NCBI RefSeq assembly: GCF_016097405.1
Contig: NZ_JAEHGD010000001.1
Location: forward strand, 1,671,693 to 1,735,692
DNA from: a methane-oxidizing endosymbiont of Gigantopelta aegis
GTDB taxonomy: Bacteria > Pseudomonadota > Gammaproteobacteria > Methylococcales > Methylomonadaceae
Reading direction: 5' to 3'
Length of the DNA stretch: 64,000 bases
Position 1 is the first letter of the stretch. Each line of letters begins with the position of its first letter. Position numbers and translations under genes: made by a program. Of the stretch, positions 1 to 8,335 are shown one piece after another. The notes under the pieces were generated by a model that did no database searches, was not told the origin of the DNA, and was given only the letters and a program-made list of their open reading frames with translations.

Positions 1-425
1 AAGCCCAGCGTGAATTGATTCAGACGATTCTGACTCAAATGGATAAGCGCTTTGAGCAGACAGCAAAGCAGATTGAGAATTCAAGATTGGATATGGAGAA
101 GCGTTTTGAGCAGCTCGATAAGCAGATTGAAAATTCAAGACTGGAAATAGAGAAGCGTTTTGAGCAGGTTGATAAACGTTTTGAGCAGGTCGATAAGCAG
201 ATTGAAAATTCAAGATTGGAAATAGAGAAGCGTTTTGAGCAGGTTGATAAACGTTTTGAACAGGTCGATAAGCAGATTGAAAATTCAAGACTGGATATGG
301 ATAAGCGTTTTGAGCAGGTAGATAAGCGCTTTGAGGAAATTACCAAGCGTCTGGATCGTTTTATGTTTTGGTCGTTGGGTATTACAGTAACTTGTGCGAT
401 TTTCGTGGTTAATTTTTTAAAGTAA
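1..425 (+). CDS. Repetitive coiled-coil protein with C-terminal membrane anchor (5' end probably outside window)
   Basis: The reading frame is open to the left edge; the first possible start visible is TTG at 15, so the gene probably begins upstream. The protein is built from 7-residue units (DKRFEQV type) and 11-residue units (DKQIENSRLEI type), a heptad/hendecad pattern that predicts a long charged coiled coil. It ends in one hydrophobic segment (FMFWSLGITVTCAIFVVNFL), so it is likely a tail-anchored membrane protein with the coiled coil in the cytoplasm. The function is unknown. The build resembles Bdr-type or DUF1640-type coiled-coil proteins only in general architecture. Part of the DNA is a near-perfect 75-bp tandem repeat, so length may vary between strains. 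Confidence 0.6.
   Translation, partial: AQRELIQTILTQMDKRFEQTAKQIENSRLDMEKRFEQLDKQIENSRLEIEKRFEQVDKRFEQVDKQIENSRLEIEKRFEQVDKRFEQVDKQIENSRLDMDKRFEQVDKRFEEITKRLDRFMFWSLGITVTCAIFVVNFLK
150..299 (+). repeat. Two tandem copies of a 75-bp coding repeat
   Basis: Bases 150-224 and 225-299 encode the same 25-residue block: two heptads plus one hendecad, beginning EKRFEQV. The two copies differ at only a few bases. Shorter partial copies flank them on both sides. The unit is a multiple of three, so copy-number change would keep the frame. Confidence 0.85.
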
Positions 426-453
426 AAGGCATCAATAGGGTCGGAGTCCTTTT

Positions 454-1172
454 ATGCCTAGAAAACCCAGATTCATTTTGCCAAATGTACCCGTGCATGC
501 CATTCAGCGTGGTAATAACCGTCAGGCTATTTTTTTTTGATGAAGCTGATTATCGGGTTTATCTGGAATGTATGAAAAAGGCAGCTAAAAAATACGGATG
601 TCTGATTCATGCTTATGTGTTGATGAGCAATCATGTGCATTTGTTGATAACGCCTGAAAATAGGGAAAGTGTAAGTCGTTTTTTTCAATATATTGGACGT
701 ATTTATGTGGCTTATATCAACAAATCTTATGGACGAACCAACATTATGGGAAGGGCGCTTTAAAGCCAGTCTTATTGAGGAAGATCAATATCTTTTAAAT
801 TGTTATCGCTATATTGAGTTGAATCCGGTTAGAGCGAAAATGGTGAGTCGGCCGGAAGAGTACGTTTGGTCAAGTTATCACTATAATGGATTGCAAAAGC
901 AGGATGACTTGATAACGCCGCATACTTTATATTTGCAATTAGGCAGGACGTATGAAGAGCGGCAGCAGGCTTATCTCGCTTTATTCAAGACAGCGCTGGG
1001 GCCAGCAATTGTGACAGAAATTCGTAGTTGTCTACAAAGTGGGATGCCGTTAGGCGATGAGCGGTTTAAGCGTCAGATTGAACAGCGATTAAATGTCAGT
1101 GTGGGTCAAGTAAACCGTGGGCGTCCACGTAAGAATGTGTGTAAAAAGTCTGACACACCTATGGCCTTTTAG
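454..1172 (+). pseudogene. REP-associated-type tyrosine (Y1) transposase, frameshifted
   Basis: The natural start is ATG 454 (MPRKPRFILPNVPVHAIQRG). The protein reads as a RAYT/IS200-like Y1 transposase: GNNRQAIFF near the N-terminus, the HUH-type motif in SNHVHLLI, then GRFKASLI and the YIELNPVRA helix. Two frame changes break it. One is an extra T in the T9 run at about 529-537, where eight Ts would restore IFFDEADYR. The second lies near 740-750, just before LWEGRFKAS, and needs one base removed or two added. As written no full protein can be made. RAYTs are single-copy housekeeping-like transposases linked to REP palindromes; I saw no REP array nearby. Confidence 0.8.
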
Positions 1173-1202
1173 GTACAACTATTGATAATGCAAGGGATAG
1201 GC

Positions 1203-1212
1203 GGGTCGTTAA
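1203..1212. repeat. Left target-site duplication of the ISAs1-family element
   Basis: GGGTCGTTAA abuts the left terminal inverted repeat and is repeated exactly at 2415-2424. Ten bases fits the 8-10 bp duplications known for the ISAs1 family. Confidence 0.9.
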
Positions 1213-2414
1213 CAGGGCAATCGGGTTTAAAAAAGGGTTGAAATTATAATTTAGATAAGGTATTGGTTTTATCATTTTGATTATAAATGACAGTTACCCC
1301 AACGGCCTCAATTATCCACCATTTTTCAACGATTGCTGATCCAAGAGTAGATCGGCGAAAGAAGCATCAACTCACTGATATATTTTTCATCACCTTGTGT
1401 GCGACTATTTGTGGAGCCGATAACTGGGTGGCCATTGAAAAATTTGGAAAGGCTAAAGAAAGCTGGTTCACTGAACAGCTTGGTTTAGAAAATGGAATCC
1501 CTTCACATGATACGTTGGGTGCTGTTTTTGCCGCCATAGATACGGAACAATTTAGTCAATGCTTCTCAAACTGGGTGGCCGATCTAGCGGACTTGGTTGA
1601 AGAAGATATTATTGCAATGGATGGCAAATGCTTAAGGCGCAGTATTGATAAAGCCTCAAATAAGTCAGCCATCTATATGGTGAGCGCCTGGTCGCGGAAA
1701 AACAGTTTGGTTTTAGGTCAGGCGAAAGTGGATGATAAATCCAATGAAATTACGGCCATACCCAAACTTCTGTCGCGTTTGGATATTGCAGGCGCTTTGA
1801 TTACAATTGATGCAATGGGGTGCCAAAAGAAAATAGCCAAACAGATTATCGACCAAGGCGGTGACTATGTTTTGAGTTTAAAAGGAAATCATGGCACCTT
1901 ACATGAGGATGTAAAGGCCTATTTTACATCCGCTTTATCGCCAGAAATTGCCACAAAAACCGTCAATGGTGAGCATGGGCGAATTGAAACGCGTTCTGTT
2001 CGTGTCACGGATGAGATTGAATGGTTAAAAAGGAGCATTCCTGGTCAGGATTAAAAAGTATTATTGCCGTCACAGCCACAAGAGAAGTGGATGAAAAATA
2101 ACCGAGGAAACACGCTATTTTATAAGCAGTTTAAGCGCAAACGATCCAAACAAGTTAGAGCATGCTGTTCGCGCTCATTGGGCGATTGAAAATAACTTGC
2201 ATTGGGTTCTTGATCTTGCTTTTGATGAGGATAGCAACCGAACCCGCAAAGGATATAGTGCTTCAAACTTAGCTGTCATTCGACACATGGCCTTAAATTT
2301 AATAAAAGCCGAGGAAACGGCCAAAGTCGGTGTAAAAACCAAGCGAATGATGGCAGGGTGGGATAATGATTATTTACTCAAGATTCTTGGTGTAATTTAA
2401 ACCCGATTGCCCTG
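1213..2414 (+). mobile_element. ISAs1-family insertion sequence, 1202 bp, defective
   Basis: The ends are perfect 18-bp inverted repeats: CAGGGCAATCGGGTTTAA at 1213-1230 and its complement at 2397-2414. Direct copies of GGGTCGTTAA flank them, which fixes the boundaries without ambiguity. The single transposase gene inside is broken by two frameshifts. The element lies less than 100 bp upstream of the likely waaA start, so it may have displaced or replaced that gene's promoter. Exact ends and exact target duplication suggest a fairly recent insertion, at odds with the two frameshifts unless those are sequencing errors. Confidence 0.9.
1287..2400 (+). pseudogene. ISAs1-family (H-repeat-associated type) transposase, two frameshifts
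   Basis: ATG 1287 opens a 255-residue frame with ISAs1 features: DPRVDRRKKHQLTDIFFITLCA near the N-terminus, the first catalytic Asp in AMDGKCLRRS, and SLKGNHGTLH. Continuity is lost at about 2029, where A5 needs a sixth A to restore EHSWSGLKSIIAV. It is lost again at about 2095, where another A run is one short before EETRYFISSL. The C-terminal part, with HWAIENNLHWVLDLAFDED and the catalytic Glu region, ends at 2400. Both lesions are single-base losses in A runs, so they may be decay or sequencing errors. Confidence 0.9.
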
Positions 2415-2424
2415 GGGTCGTTAA
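2415..2424. repeat. Right target-site duplication of the ISAs1-family element
   Basis: GGGTCGTTAA, identical to 1203-1212 and directly abutting the right inverted repeat. Removing the element plus one copy restores the empty site. Confidence 0.9.
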
Positions 2425-2509
2425 CAGGTTCGATGGCTTGGTTTTGGCGCGTCATTGGGGCACAATTTCAGGTAAAATAACTGGCTTCCGAATCCTATCA
2501 TCTTGTGCT

Positions 2510-3793
2510 ATGCGTTTTTTTTATACCAGCCTGTTTTGTTTGCTTTTACCTTTTGTGTTGTTGCGCCTGTATTGGCGCGGGATTAAACAAGCTGCTTACC
2601 GGGCGCGTTGGCAGGAGCGGTTGGGGTTTTTTACACAGTCTTATCCTGAACATTGCATCTGGTTCCATGCCGTTTCTGTGGGCGAGGCGGAAGCGGCTTT
2701 TCCTTTGATTAAGCGTTTGCAACAGCGCTATCCAGACCAGCCCATTTTAGTGACAACGACTACGCCAACAGGGGCTGCGCGTGTTGCCGAGGTTTTAGGC
2801 GACAGTGTCAGCCATGTTTATTTTCCTTATGATATTCCCTGGGTTGTTTGCCGATTTTTAAGTGTTTTCAAACCCGTTATGCTGGTGGTGATGGAAAAGG
2901 AAATCTGGCCGAATCTATTCAGGCAATGCGGCCAGAGACAGATTCCTTTATTTATAATCAATGCGCGCTTGTCGGCGCGTTCTGCAAAATCTTACCGCTG
3001 GATTAAAGGCTTGGTTAAGCCTGCTTTGGAGAATGTGCAGATGATTTTAGCGCAGACTGAGGACGATCGTTTGCGCTTTATCGACATTGGTGCGGCATCC
3101 GATAAGGTGCAGGTAAGTGGCAATTTAAAATTTGATATCGAGTTACCACAACAACTGATTGAACAAGGTAAGGCGCTTAAAGGTGATTTGTTTTCTGGGC
3201 GTTTTGTCTGGATTATTGCCAGTACGCACCCGGGCGAGGAGGCCGTTTTTCTGGCGCAATATGCGGATTTAAAACGCCATATCCCAGAGCTGTTACTGGT
3301 GATTGTACCTAGACATCCCGAACGCTTTGATAGCGTTCATCAACTGGCCTTGCAGTATGGTTTGCAGGTCGAAAGACGCAGCAGGCAGGCGTCCATTTCT
3401 TCCGCAACCGATGTATATCTGGCCGATACCATGGGCGAGTTAAAGATGTTATATGCGGCGGCCGACGTTGCTTTTGTTGGCGGTAGTCTGGTGCCGGTCG
3501 GCGGGCATAATATTCTGGAGGCTTTAGCGGCTGGAACGCCGGTTATGTTTGGCCCGCACATGGTGAATTTCAAGGAAATTGCCCGCCAGGTTTTACAGGA
3601 TGGCGCGGCTGTTCAATGTCAAAATAAAGAAGATGTGGCAGGGCGACTGCTGATACTTTATCAGGAGCCGGCTCTCCGACAAGCATTGGTGGAAAAAGGT
3701 CATCGCTTCATTCGGAAAAATCAAGGGGCACTGGATAAAACGCTAGCTATGCTGGAGAATCAGGGGTTTACTCAGCCTGAGAGGCTTAAATGA
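2510..3793 (+). CDS. waaA: 3-deoxy-D-manno-octulosonic acid (Kdo) transferase
   Basis: A GT30-type glycosyltransferase that moves Kdo from CMP-Kdo onto lipid A precursor at the inner membrane. The N-terminus (MRFFYTSLFCLLLPFVLLRLYWRG) matches the family's membrane anchor, so I place the start at ATG 2510; a TTG at 2438 would add 24 residues unlike the family. Later signatures include FHAVSVGEAEAA, the GNLKFD segment and the sugar-nucleotide-binding FVGGSLVPVGGHN. The length, 427 residues, is normal. Its stop overlaps the next start as ATGA, so the transporter gene downstream is co-transcribed. The ISAs1 element sits directly upstream. kdsA at 21021 supplies the Kdo precursor. Confidence 0.93.
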   Translation: MRFFYTSLFCLLLPFVLLRLYWRGIKQAAYRARWQERLGFFTQSYPEHCIWFHAVSVGEAEAAFPLIKRLQQRYPDQPILVTTTTPTGAARVAEVLGDSVSHVYFPYDIPWVVCRFLSVFKPVMLVVMEKEIWPNLFRQCGQRQIPLFIINARLSARSAKSYRWIKGLVKPALENVQMILAQTEDDRLRFIDIGAASDKVQVSGNLKFDIELPQQLIEQGKALKGDLFSGRFVWIIASTHPGEEAVFLAQYADLKRHIPELLLVIVPRHPERFDSVHQLALQYGLQVERRSRQASISSATDVYLADTMGELKMLYAAADVAFVGGSLVPVGGHNILEALAAGTPVMFGPHMVNFKEIARQVLQDGAAVQCQNKEDVAGRLLILYQEPALRQALVEKGHRFIRKNQGALDKTLAMLENQGFTQPERLK

Positions 3794-4854
3794 TGCAAAA
3801 TCATCATGATATATTTAAACAGCTGATTCCGTTTATTTTGCTGCTTGGCTTGTTTTGGCTGAGTTATTTGATTCTGGAAGCGTTTTTAGAATCGTTGATT
3901 TGGGCGTTTATTTTGGCCTATGTGACATGGCCGCTGTATCGTTGGATCGATAAACGCTTGAATTATCAGCAATTGTTAAGCGCTTCTGTCATGACACTAC
4001 TGATTTCGTTAGCCATTTTTGTTTTGATTTATGGCCTAGCAGGCCTATTGCAGGACGAAGTCAAAACTGCTTATCAGACGCTGTACCAGGTTCTTAAAAA
4101 TGGCGAATTAACATTGCCGGAAGCCATTCGTAACCTGCCCGGATTGGGGCATTATTTGCAAGCCTGGCTGGATAACTTTAATGCCGATAAAGCCAGTATT
4201 ATAGCGCCCTTGATTAACGAATTGAGACAGTGGGTTGGGAATTTTGCCACCTTCTTGGGTAGTGTCGGTCATTATATTCTTAAATTAGGTGTGGTTTTGG
4301 TGACCTTGTTTTTTTGTTACCGCGATGGTGAAGAAGCAATAAGACAAATGCGTTCAGGCATTTTACGTTATGCAGGTAAAGATGGTGATGTTTATTTACA
4401 CGCCGCTGCCCACACCACGAGGGCGGTTGTGTATGGCATGGTATTGGCGGCGTTGTCGCAGGGGATTCTGGCGGGTGTAGGATATGCCTTTGCCGGGGTT
4501 AATGCACCTATTTTGTTTGGTGCGCTCACGGCGTTGCTGGCCTTGATCCCTATGGGGGCGACACTGGTCTGGATTCCAACCGGTATTGCCTTGATTTTAA
4601 GCGGACATATTTGGGCGGGCGCGGGTTTGCTGGTATGGGGGTTTACCGTGGTCAGTACCGTCGATAACCTGATTCGGCCGATTGTGATTAGCGGCGCGAG
4701 TAAAGTCCCTTTTTTAGTCGTCATGTTTGGCGTGTTGGGTGGTTTGACTGCATTTGGAGCGATTGGGCTGTTTATCGGGCCGGTTATCCTGGCGGTTTTA
4801 TTGACCGTTTGGAAACAATGGATAAGGCAGCAAGCTGAAACGTCCGAGGTTTGA
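3790..4854 (+). CDS. AI-2E family (PerM-like) membrane transporter
   Basis: A multi-pass inner membrane protein of 354 residues with the layout of the AI-2E/PerM family. There are two N-terminal membrane helices, a soluble stretch of about 90 residues containing the LPGLGHYLQAWLDNF region, and a C-terminal block of helices with the family-typical NLIRPIVISG and FIGPVILAVLLTVW. Members export varied small solutes; the substrate here cannot be read from sequence. It overlaps waaA by four bases (ATGA), which suggests translational coupling. Confidence 0.85.
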   Translation: MMQNHHDIFKQLIPFILLLGLFWLSYLILEAFLESLIWAFILAYVTWPLYRWIDKRLNYQQLLSASVMTLLISLAIFVLIYGLAGLLQDEVKTAYQTLYQVLKNGELTLPEAIRNLPGLGHYLQAWLDNFNADKASIIAPLINELRQWVGNFATFLGSVGHYILKLGVVLVTLFFCYRDGEEAIRQMRSGILRYAGKDGDVYLHAAAHTTRAVVYGMVLAALSQGILAGVGYAFAGVNAPILFGALTALLALIPMGATLVWIPTGIALILSGHIWAGAGLLVWGFTVVSTVDNLIRPIVISGASKVPFLVVMFGVLGGLTAFGAIGLFIGPVILAVLLTVWKQWIRQQAETSEV

Positions 4855-4912
4855 TGAAATTTCGGCGCAAAATACCACGACAATAAGGCATTGTGAAATT
4901 TAACAGGTATTA

Positions 4913-5477
4913 GGGGCTGTTGCCATTTCACATAGGTAACCATAAAAAGGCGCAGTCATGAACTTCGCCGCCTGTCACTGAGAAATGAATAGGAAGACCA
5001 CAGGCATCAACGGCCATATGAATTTTACTGGTGTTCCCGGCGACAGATTTCCCTATCGCTGTTTCTTGTTCACAGGCCGCACCACTACTATGCTGATGTG
5101 CTTTCACAATACTCCCATCAATAAATTCCCATTCCAGGTCTGGATCAACAACCAAGGCGTTAAAAATACCCATCAGTTTTTTCTTTACGAGACCAGTCAT
5201 TGAATCGTTTATATACCGCATTCCAATTACCAAAAGCCGTGGGTAAATCTCTCCAGGGACAACCTACTCGCAAGCGATAAAAAATACCTTCGACTGTTTT
5301 TCGAAGACAAGGTTTGTCATAAATTCCCATTTTCAACATAATTATCTTCAGTTTCTCCCAAAGTTCATCCGTAAGCATTTGTCGGGGCATAGTTTGCTTG
5401 TTTTTGAGTCAAAATAAACAATCTATGTGGCGGAGTTATTGAATTTCAAGGGGGATTTTCAAAACGGCAACAGCCCC
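4913..5477 (-). mobile_element. IS5-family element, internally deleted non-autonomous copy
   Basis: The 565-bp element has the same ends as the full copy at 52857-53708: GGGGCTGTTGCC at the outer edges, inverted. TA flanks both sides (4911-4912 and 5478-5479), as expected for a TA duplication. Relative to the full copy it lacks exactly 288 bp (equivalent to 53381-53668), with TG microhomology at the junction, and has one extra A in a run. The lost part carries the second Asp and the Glu of the DDE triad. Intact ends mean it could still be moved in trans by the full-length transposase. Confidence 0.9.
4928..5390 (-). pseudogene. IS5-family transposase, deleted and frameshifted
   Basis: The N-terminal 70 residues (MPRQMLTDELWEKLK, then GCPWRDLP) match the full transposase at 52944. 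An A6 run, against A5 in the full copy, at about 5174-5181 then shifts the frame after WSRKEK. The remaining part includes the first catalytic Asp (FIDGSIVKAHQHS) and joins VHDC directly to AFLWLPM, an in-frame loss of 96 codons. It cannot encode an active enzyme. Confidence 0.9.
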
Positions 5478-5531
5478 TATTCGGTATGACTGAATAATGT
5501 ATTAAGAATGATATATATAACAGAGGAAAAG

Positions 5532-6113
5532 ATGACAATCGAACAAGATTTGCAGACAAGAAGCGATACAAAATGCGAGTTATGCGGTGCAGATAACGAC
5601 TTGGCTGTTTATACGGTGCCGAATAGCCCGGAAGAGGGCGTGGTGGGCAGTGTTTTAGTATGCAGAACGTGCCTTTCGCAAATCGAAGGCGATCAGGACC
5701 TGGACGAGCATCATTGGCGTTGCTTGAATGACAGCATGTGGAGCCAGGTGCCTGCGGTACAGGTGATGGCCTGGCGTATGCTGAACCGTTTGCAACATGA
5801 AAGCTGGGCGCAGGATTTATTGGATATGTTGTATCTGGAAGATGACGTGCTGGACTGGGCTAAGGCTGGAGCCGACAATGCCGAAGCGGACAACGAGGTG
5901 AAGCATCTCGACAGCAATGGTGCAGTGTTGGCGGCGGGTGACACAGTGACCTTAATCAAGGATTTGAATGTCAAAGGCGCTAATTTTACCGCCAAACGTG
6001 GCACTCCTGTGCGAAACATTAACTTGGTTGCCGATAACCCGGAACAGATTGAAGGCCGGGTGAACGGCCAGCAAATTGTGATTTTGACGCAGTTTGTCAA
6101 AAAATCTAAATAA
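5532..6113 (+). CDS. PhnA-domain protein
   Basis: The 193-residue protein begins with a zinc-ribbon-like segment: CELCGA, then CRTC about 30 residues later. It ends with the short SH3-like PhnA domain (DTVTLIKDLNVKGANFTAKRGTPVRNI). PhnA proteins were named after the phosphonate locus, but most members have no proven link to phosphonate use. I chose ATG 5532 over the earlier 5508 frame start because MTIEQDL follows AGAGGAAAAG closely, a ribosome-binding-like stretch. The deleted IS5 copy ends 55 bp upstream, so its original promoter may be altered. Confidence 0.85.
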   Translation: MTIEQDLQTRSDTKCELCGADNDLAVYTVPNSPEEGVVGSVLVCRTCLSQIEGDQDLDEHHWRCLNDSMWSQVPAVQVMAWRMLNRLQHESWAQDLLDMLYLEDDVLDWAKAGADNAEADNEVKHLDSNGAVLAAGDTVTLIKDLNVKGANFTAKRGTPVRNINLVADNPEQIEGRVNGQQIVILTQFVKKSK

Positions 6114-6119
6114 GTCTTT

Positions 6120-6260
6120 TTGAAAACACTGCATCATATTCCTACCCATTTAGTGCTGGGCTTTTTAGGGAGTGGCAAGACCACGGCCATTTTGCATCTG
6201 TTGGCGCAAAAGCCCAACTTAGACTTAATGCGCACAAAGGCAATGCATTTTTTAGGATGA
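6120..6260 (+). pseudogene. Stub of a CobW/G3E-family GTPase
   Basis: From TTG 6120 the frame reads LKTLHHIPTHLVLGFLGSGK and continues TTAILHLLAQKP, the start of a G3E (CobW/YjiA/HypB-like) GTPase with its P-loop GFLGSGKTT. After about 34 residues the similarity stops, and the frame ends at TGA 6258-6260 inside the 3' end of moeA on the other strand. The rest of the gene, normally over 300 residues, is absent. The phnA-like gene and this one were probably adjacent before a deletion brought moeA next to it. It is too short for a working GTPase. Confidence 0.65.
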
Positions 6261-7517
6261 AAACAGACCAAAAAAGGGTTGAGCGGTGACTTTCTCACCG
6301 CTCTTTATCATTCCCCGCTCATGTTCCAGCACGATAAAACAGTTGGCAAGACTCATGGAGCGTAAGATGCCGGATCCTTGTTTGCCGGTGGTTTTGACCT
6401 GCCATTCGCCATTTTCCATTTGCTGTAATATGCCGCGGACGATTTCGGTGCGGCCCGGTTTTTTGCGTATGTTTTCCAGGGTTTTGACCTGTAATGTGGG
6501 CGCTAGGCGGGGGAGGACGATGCCGAGTTTTTGTTCCAGCGCCGGTTTTACAAATAAATAAAAGGTAACCATCACCGCAACAGGGTTGCCGGGCAGTCCG
6601 AAAAACAAGCATTGGTTCAGACGGCCAAAAGCCAAAGGGCGGCCGGGTTTTATCGCCAGTTTCCAGAAGTTGATCTGGCCGCAGGCTTGCAGTGCGGTTT
6701 TGGTATGGTCAGCCTCGCCGACCGAGACGCCGCCAGATGAAATAATCACATCTGCATATTCGCTGGCCTGTTGGAACTGACGCTGCAAAATTTCCGGGTC
6801 ATCTTTAATGATGCCGAGGTTGATAATTTCAATCGCCGGTGAATCAAGTGCGGCCGCCAGGCTGTAACGGTTGCTATCAAAAATGCCGTTTTCTGGTGGT
6901 TTCTGGCCGATGTCAAAGACCTCGTTACCGGTTGAGGCGATGGCGACGCGCAGTTTTCGTTTAACGCTGATTTCACCGTTGCCGATGGAAGCTAACAGTC
7001 CAATATCCGGCGGTGTCAGGCATTTGCCACGCGGCAGAATAATTTCGCCACTTCGCAAATCTTCACCTGCCCGGCGAATATTGTCGCCCGTTTTATGTTG
7101 CCCATCGATGAGGATGTAGTCATCACCCTGTTCGACATGTTCTTGCATGACGACGGTATCGGCGCCAGATGGAATTTTTGCGCCGGTCATGATGCGGATG
7201 CAATGTCCCGGCAATAGCTGGCAAGGGCGGTTATCGCCAGCATGAAGGGTATCGCTGATGGCAAGTTTTTTGCGGCCTTGTTGTGGAATATCCCGGCTCA
7301 GAATGGCAAAGCCATCGACCGCTGAATTGTCATGTGGCGGTACATTGAAAGGCGCTGTGATATCGGCAGCCAGTACCCGGTCTCTGCTTTGCCCGACAGG
7401 GCAGGTTTCAGCAACGGAGAGTGGTGTAATCAGTGCAGCAATACGGGCTTTGGCTTCATCGACCGACATTAAGCCGGTTTCGAAAATATCCTGGCAACTC
7501 GGTTGTTTGTTAATCAT
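6252..7517 (-). CDS. moeA: Molybdopterin molybdenumtransferase
   Basis: MoeA inserts molybdate into adenylated molybdopterin to finish molybdenum cofactor. The 421 residues follow the family order: an N-terminal domain with NVPPHDNSAVDGFA, then PSGADTVVMQEHVE, the central MogA-like domain with IASTGNEVFDIG and IISSGGVSVGEADH, and FFGLPGNPVAVMVTF near the end. moaA, another gene of the pathway, lies at 18219. The stop codon region overlaps the CobW stub on the opposite strand. The soxZ stop lies only 10 bases upstream of the moeA start, so moeA may be read with soxYZ. Confidence 0.95.
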   Translation of the reverse strand: MINKQPSCQDIFETGLMSVDEAKARIAALITPLSVAETCPVGQSRDRVLAADITAPFNVPPHDNSAVDGFAILSRDIPQQGRKKLAISDTLHAGDNRPCQLLPGHCIRIMTGAKIPSGADTVVMQEHVEQGDDYILIDGQHKTGDNIRRAGEDLRSGEIILPRGKCLTPPDIGLLASIGNGEISVKRKLRVAIASTGNEVFDIGQKPPENGIFDSNRYSLAAALDSPAIEIINLGIIKDDPEILQRQFQQASEYADVIISSGGVSVGEADHTKTALQACGQINFWKLAIKPGRPLAFGRLNQCLFFGLPGNPVAVMVTFYLFVKPALEQKLGIVLPRLAPTLQVKTLENIRKKPGRTEIVRGILQQMENGEWQVKTTGKQGSGILRSMSLANCFIVLEHERGMIKSGEKVTAQPFFGLFSS

Positions 7518-7527
7518 GGCTGTTGTT

Positions 7528-7845
7528 TTATTTAATCAGATGCTCACGGCTATCATGGATGCCGAGGTTGTCGACCCAATTGACTCGAATAAGATCGCCC
7601 GATTTAACGTGATTCAGTACAAAACTGAAATACGGGTCTTTGGAGATACTGCCGCTTAGATCAGCCTGAATGACGCGCTCACCATTTAGGCTGATGTCGA
7701 GTTCTTGAATAAAATGAGCCGGGATAAACTGGCCGGTTTCGGGGTCACGATTTCGGCCATTTTCCATTGGGTGTGCAATTAAAATCCGGATTTGCGCTTT
7801 TTGTTGACGCCGTTTACTGCGAATGCGAATACTGGAATTAGCCAC
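7528..7845 (-). CDS. soxZ: Sulfur carrier complex subunit SoxZ
   Basis: The 105-residue protein has the SoxZ immunoglobulin-like fold signature: IRILIAHPMENGRNRD, PAHFIQELDISLNG, and DNLGIHDS near the C-terminus. SoxZ pairs with SoxY in the periplasm to carry thiosulfate-derived sulfur. I chose GTG 7845 because it overlaps the soxY stop by eight bases and gives the normal length; a longer frame from 7914 would add residues unlike SoxZ. No other sox genes (A, X, B, C, D) are in the window. Confidence 0.92.
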   Translation of the reverse strand: MANSSIRIRSKRRQQKAQIRILIAHPMENGRNRDPETGQFIPAHFIQELDISLNGERVIQADLSGSISKDPYFSFVLNHVKSGDLIRVNWVDNLGIHDSREHLIK

Positions 7846-8293
7846 CGCAGCCTCCAATAGTGACTTTGACGGCTTTTTGGGTGCGAAGCAGTTGGCCGTC
7901 GCGGGTTTCGGCAATCACAATTACATTTGAACTTTTCGCCATTTTCAGGCGTAAAGACAGGGTAGGCTCTACTCGTGGTGATAGCTGAAATTGGGCGGAT
8001 AAAGGTTTGGGGTTTTTTTCAACCAACACGCTGATTTTTTGAATATCGGGCAGGCTGCTGGTAATGGTTAAGGGAACGACGGCGCCATTTTCGGCAACGC
8101 GGGGGAGTTTTAAATGAATTTTGTTGGTGTCGATAAAATTAGCTGTTGGAAACAGGGTTTTCAAGGTTTCCGGGTACGGTGTTGTGCTAAACAAGCGTTC
8201 AGGCCAGTCGGCCCAGGCAAATGCAGACTTTAGCCCAAACAGGCTACAGATTTGTATGAGCCGTTTAACGAAATGTCTGCGTGATTTGGCCAA
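7838..8293 (-). CDS. soxY: Sulfur carrier protein SoxY
   Basis: The protein ends in the SoxY swinging arm GGCGG, whose Cys carries the sulfur substrate. A twin-arginine signal (SRRHFVKRL) opens it, so it is folded in the cytoplasm and exported with SoxZ. There is no ATG; I place the start at TTG 8293, six bases after GAGGGG, giving 151 residues with the Tat motif at the very N-terminus. A TTG at 8329 is the alternative, but a TATAAT on the minus strand at 8336-8341 would leave it almost no leader. Confidence 0.88.
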   Translation of the reverse strand: MAKSRRHFVKRLIQICSLFGLKSAFAWADWPERLFSTTPYPETLKTLFPTANFIDTNKIHLKLPRVAENGAVVPLTITSSLPDIQKISVLVEKNPKPLSAQFQLSPRVEPTLSLRLKMAKSSNVIVIAETRDGQLLRTQKAVKVTIGGCGG

Positions 8294-8335
8294 TGAATTC
8301 CCCTCGCTCGATAGCGGCTTATGACACAACTTATG

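Noticed and set aside
150-299. CRISPR-like array suspected from regular repeats
   Set aside because: The repeats are in-frame coding units without unique spacers; no cas genes in the window.
35-346. Long minus-strand frame opposite the coiled-coil repeat
   Set aside because: It exists only because the repeated codons lack stops in the antisense frame; no start signal or domain.
4392-4943. 183-codon minus-strand frame opposite the AI-2E transporter gene
   Set aside because: Antisense shadow of a clear membrane protein gene and runs into the deleted IS copy.
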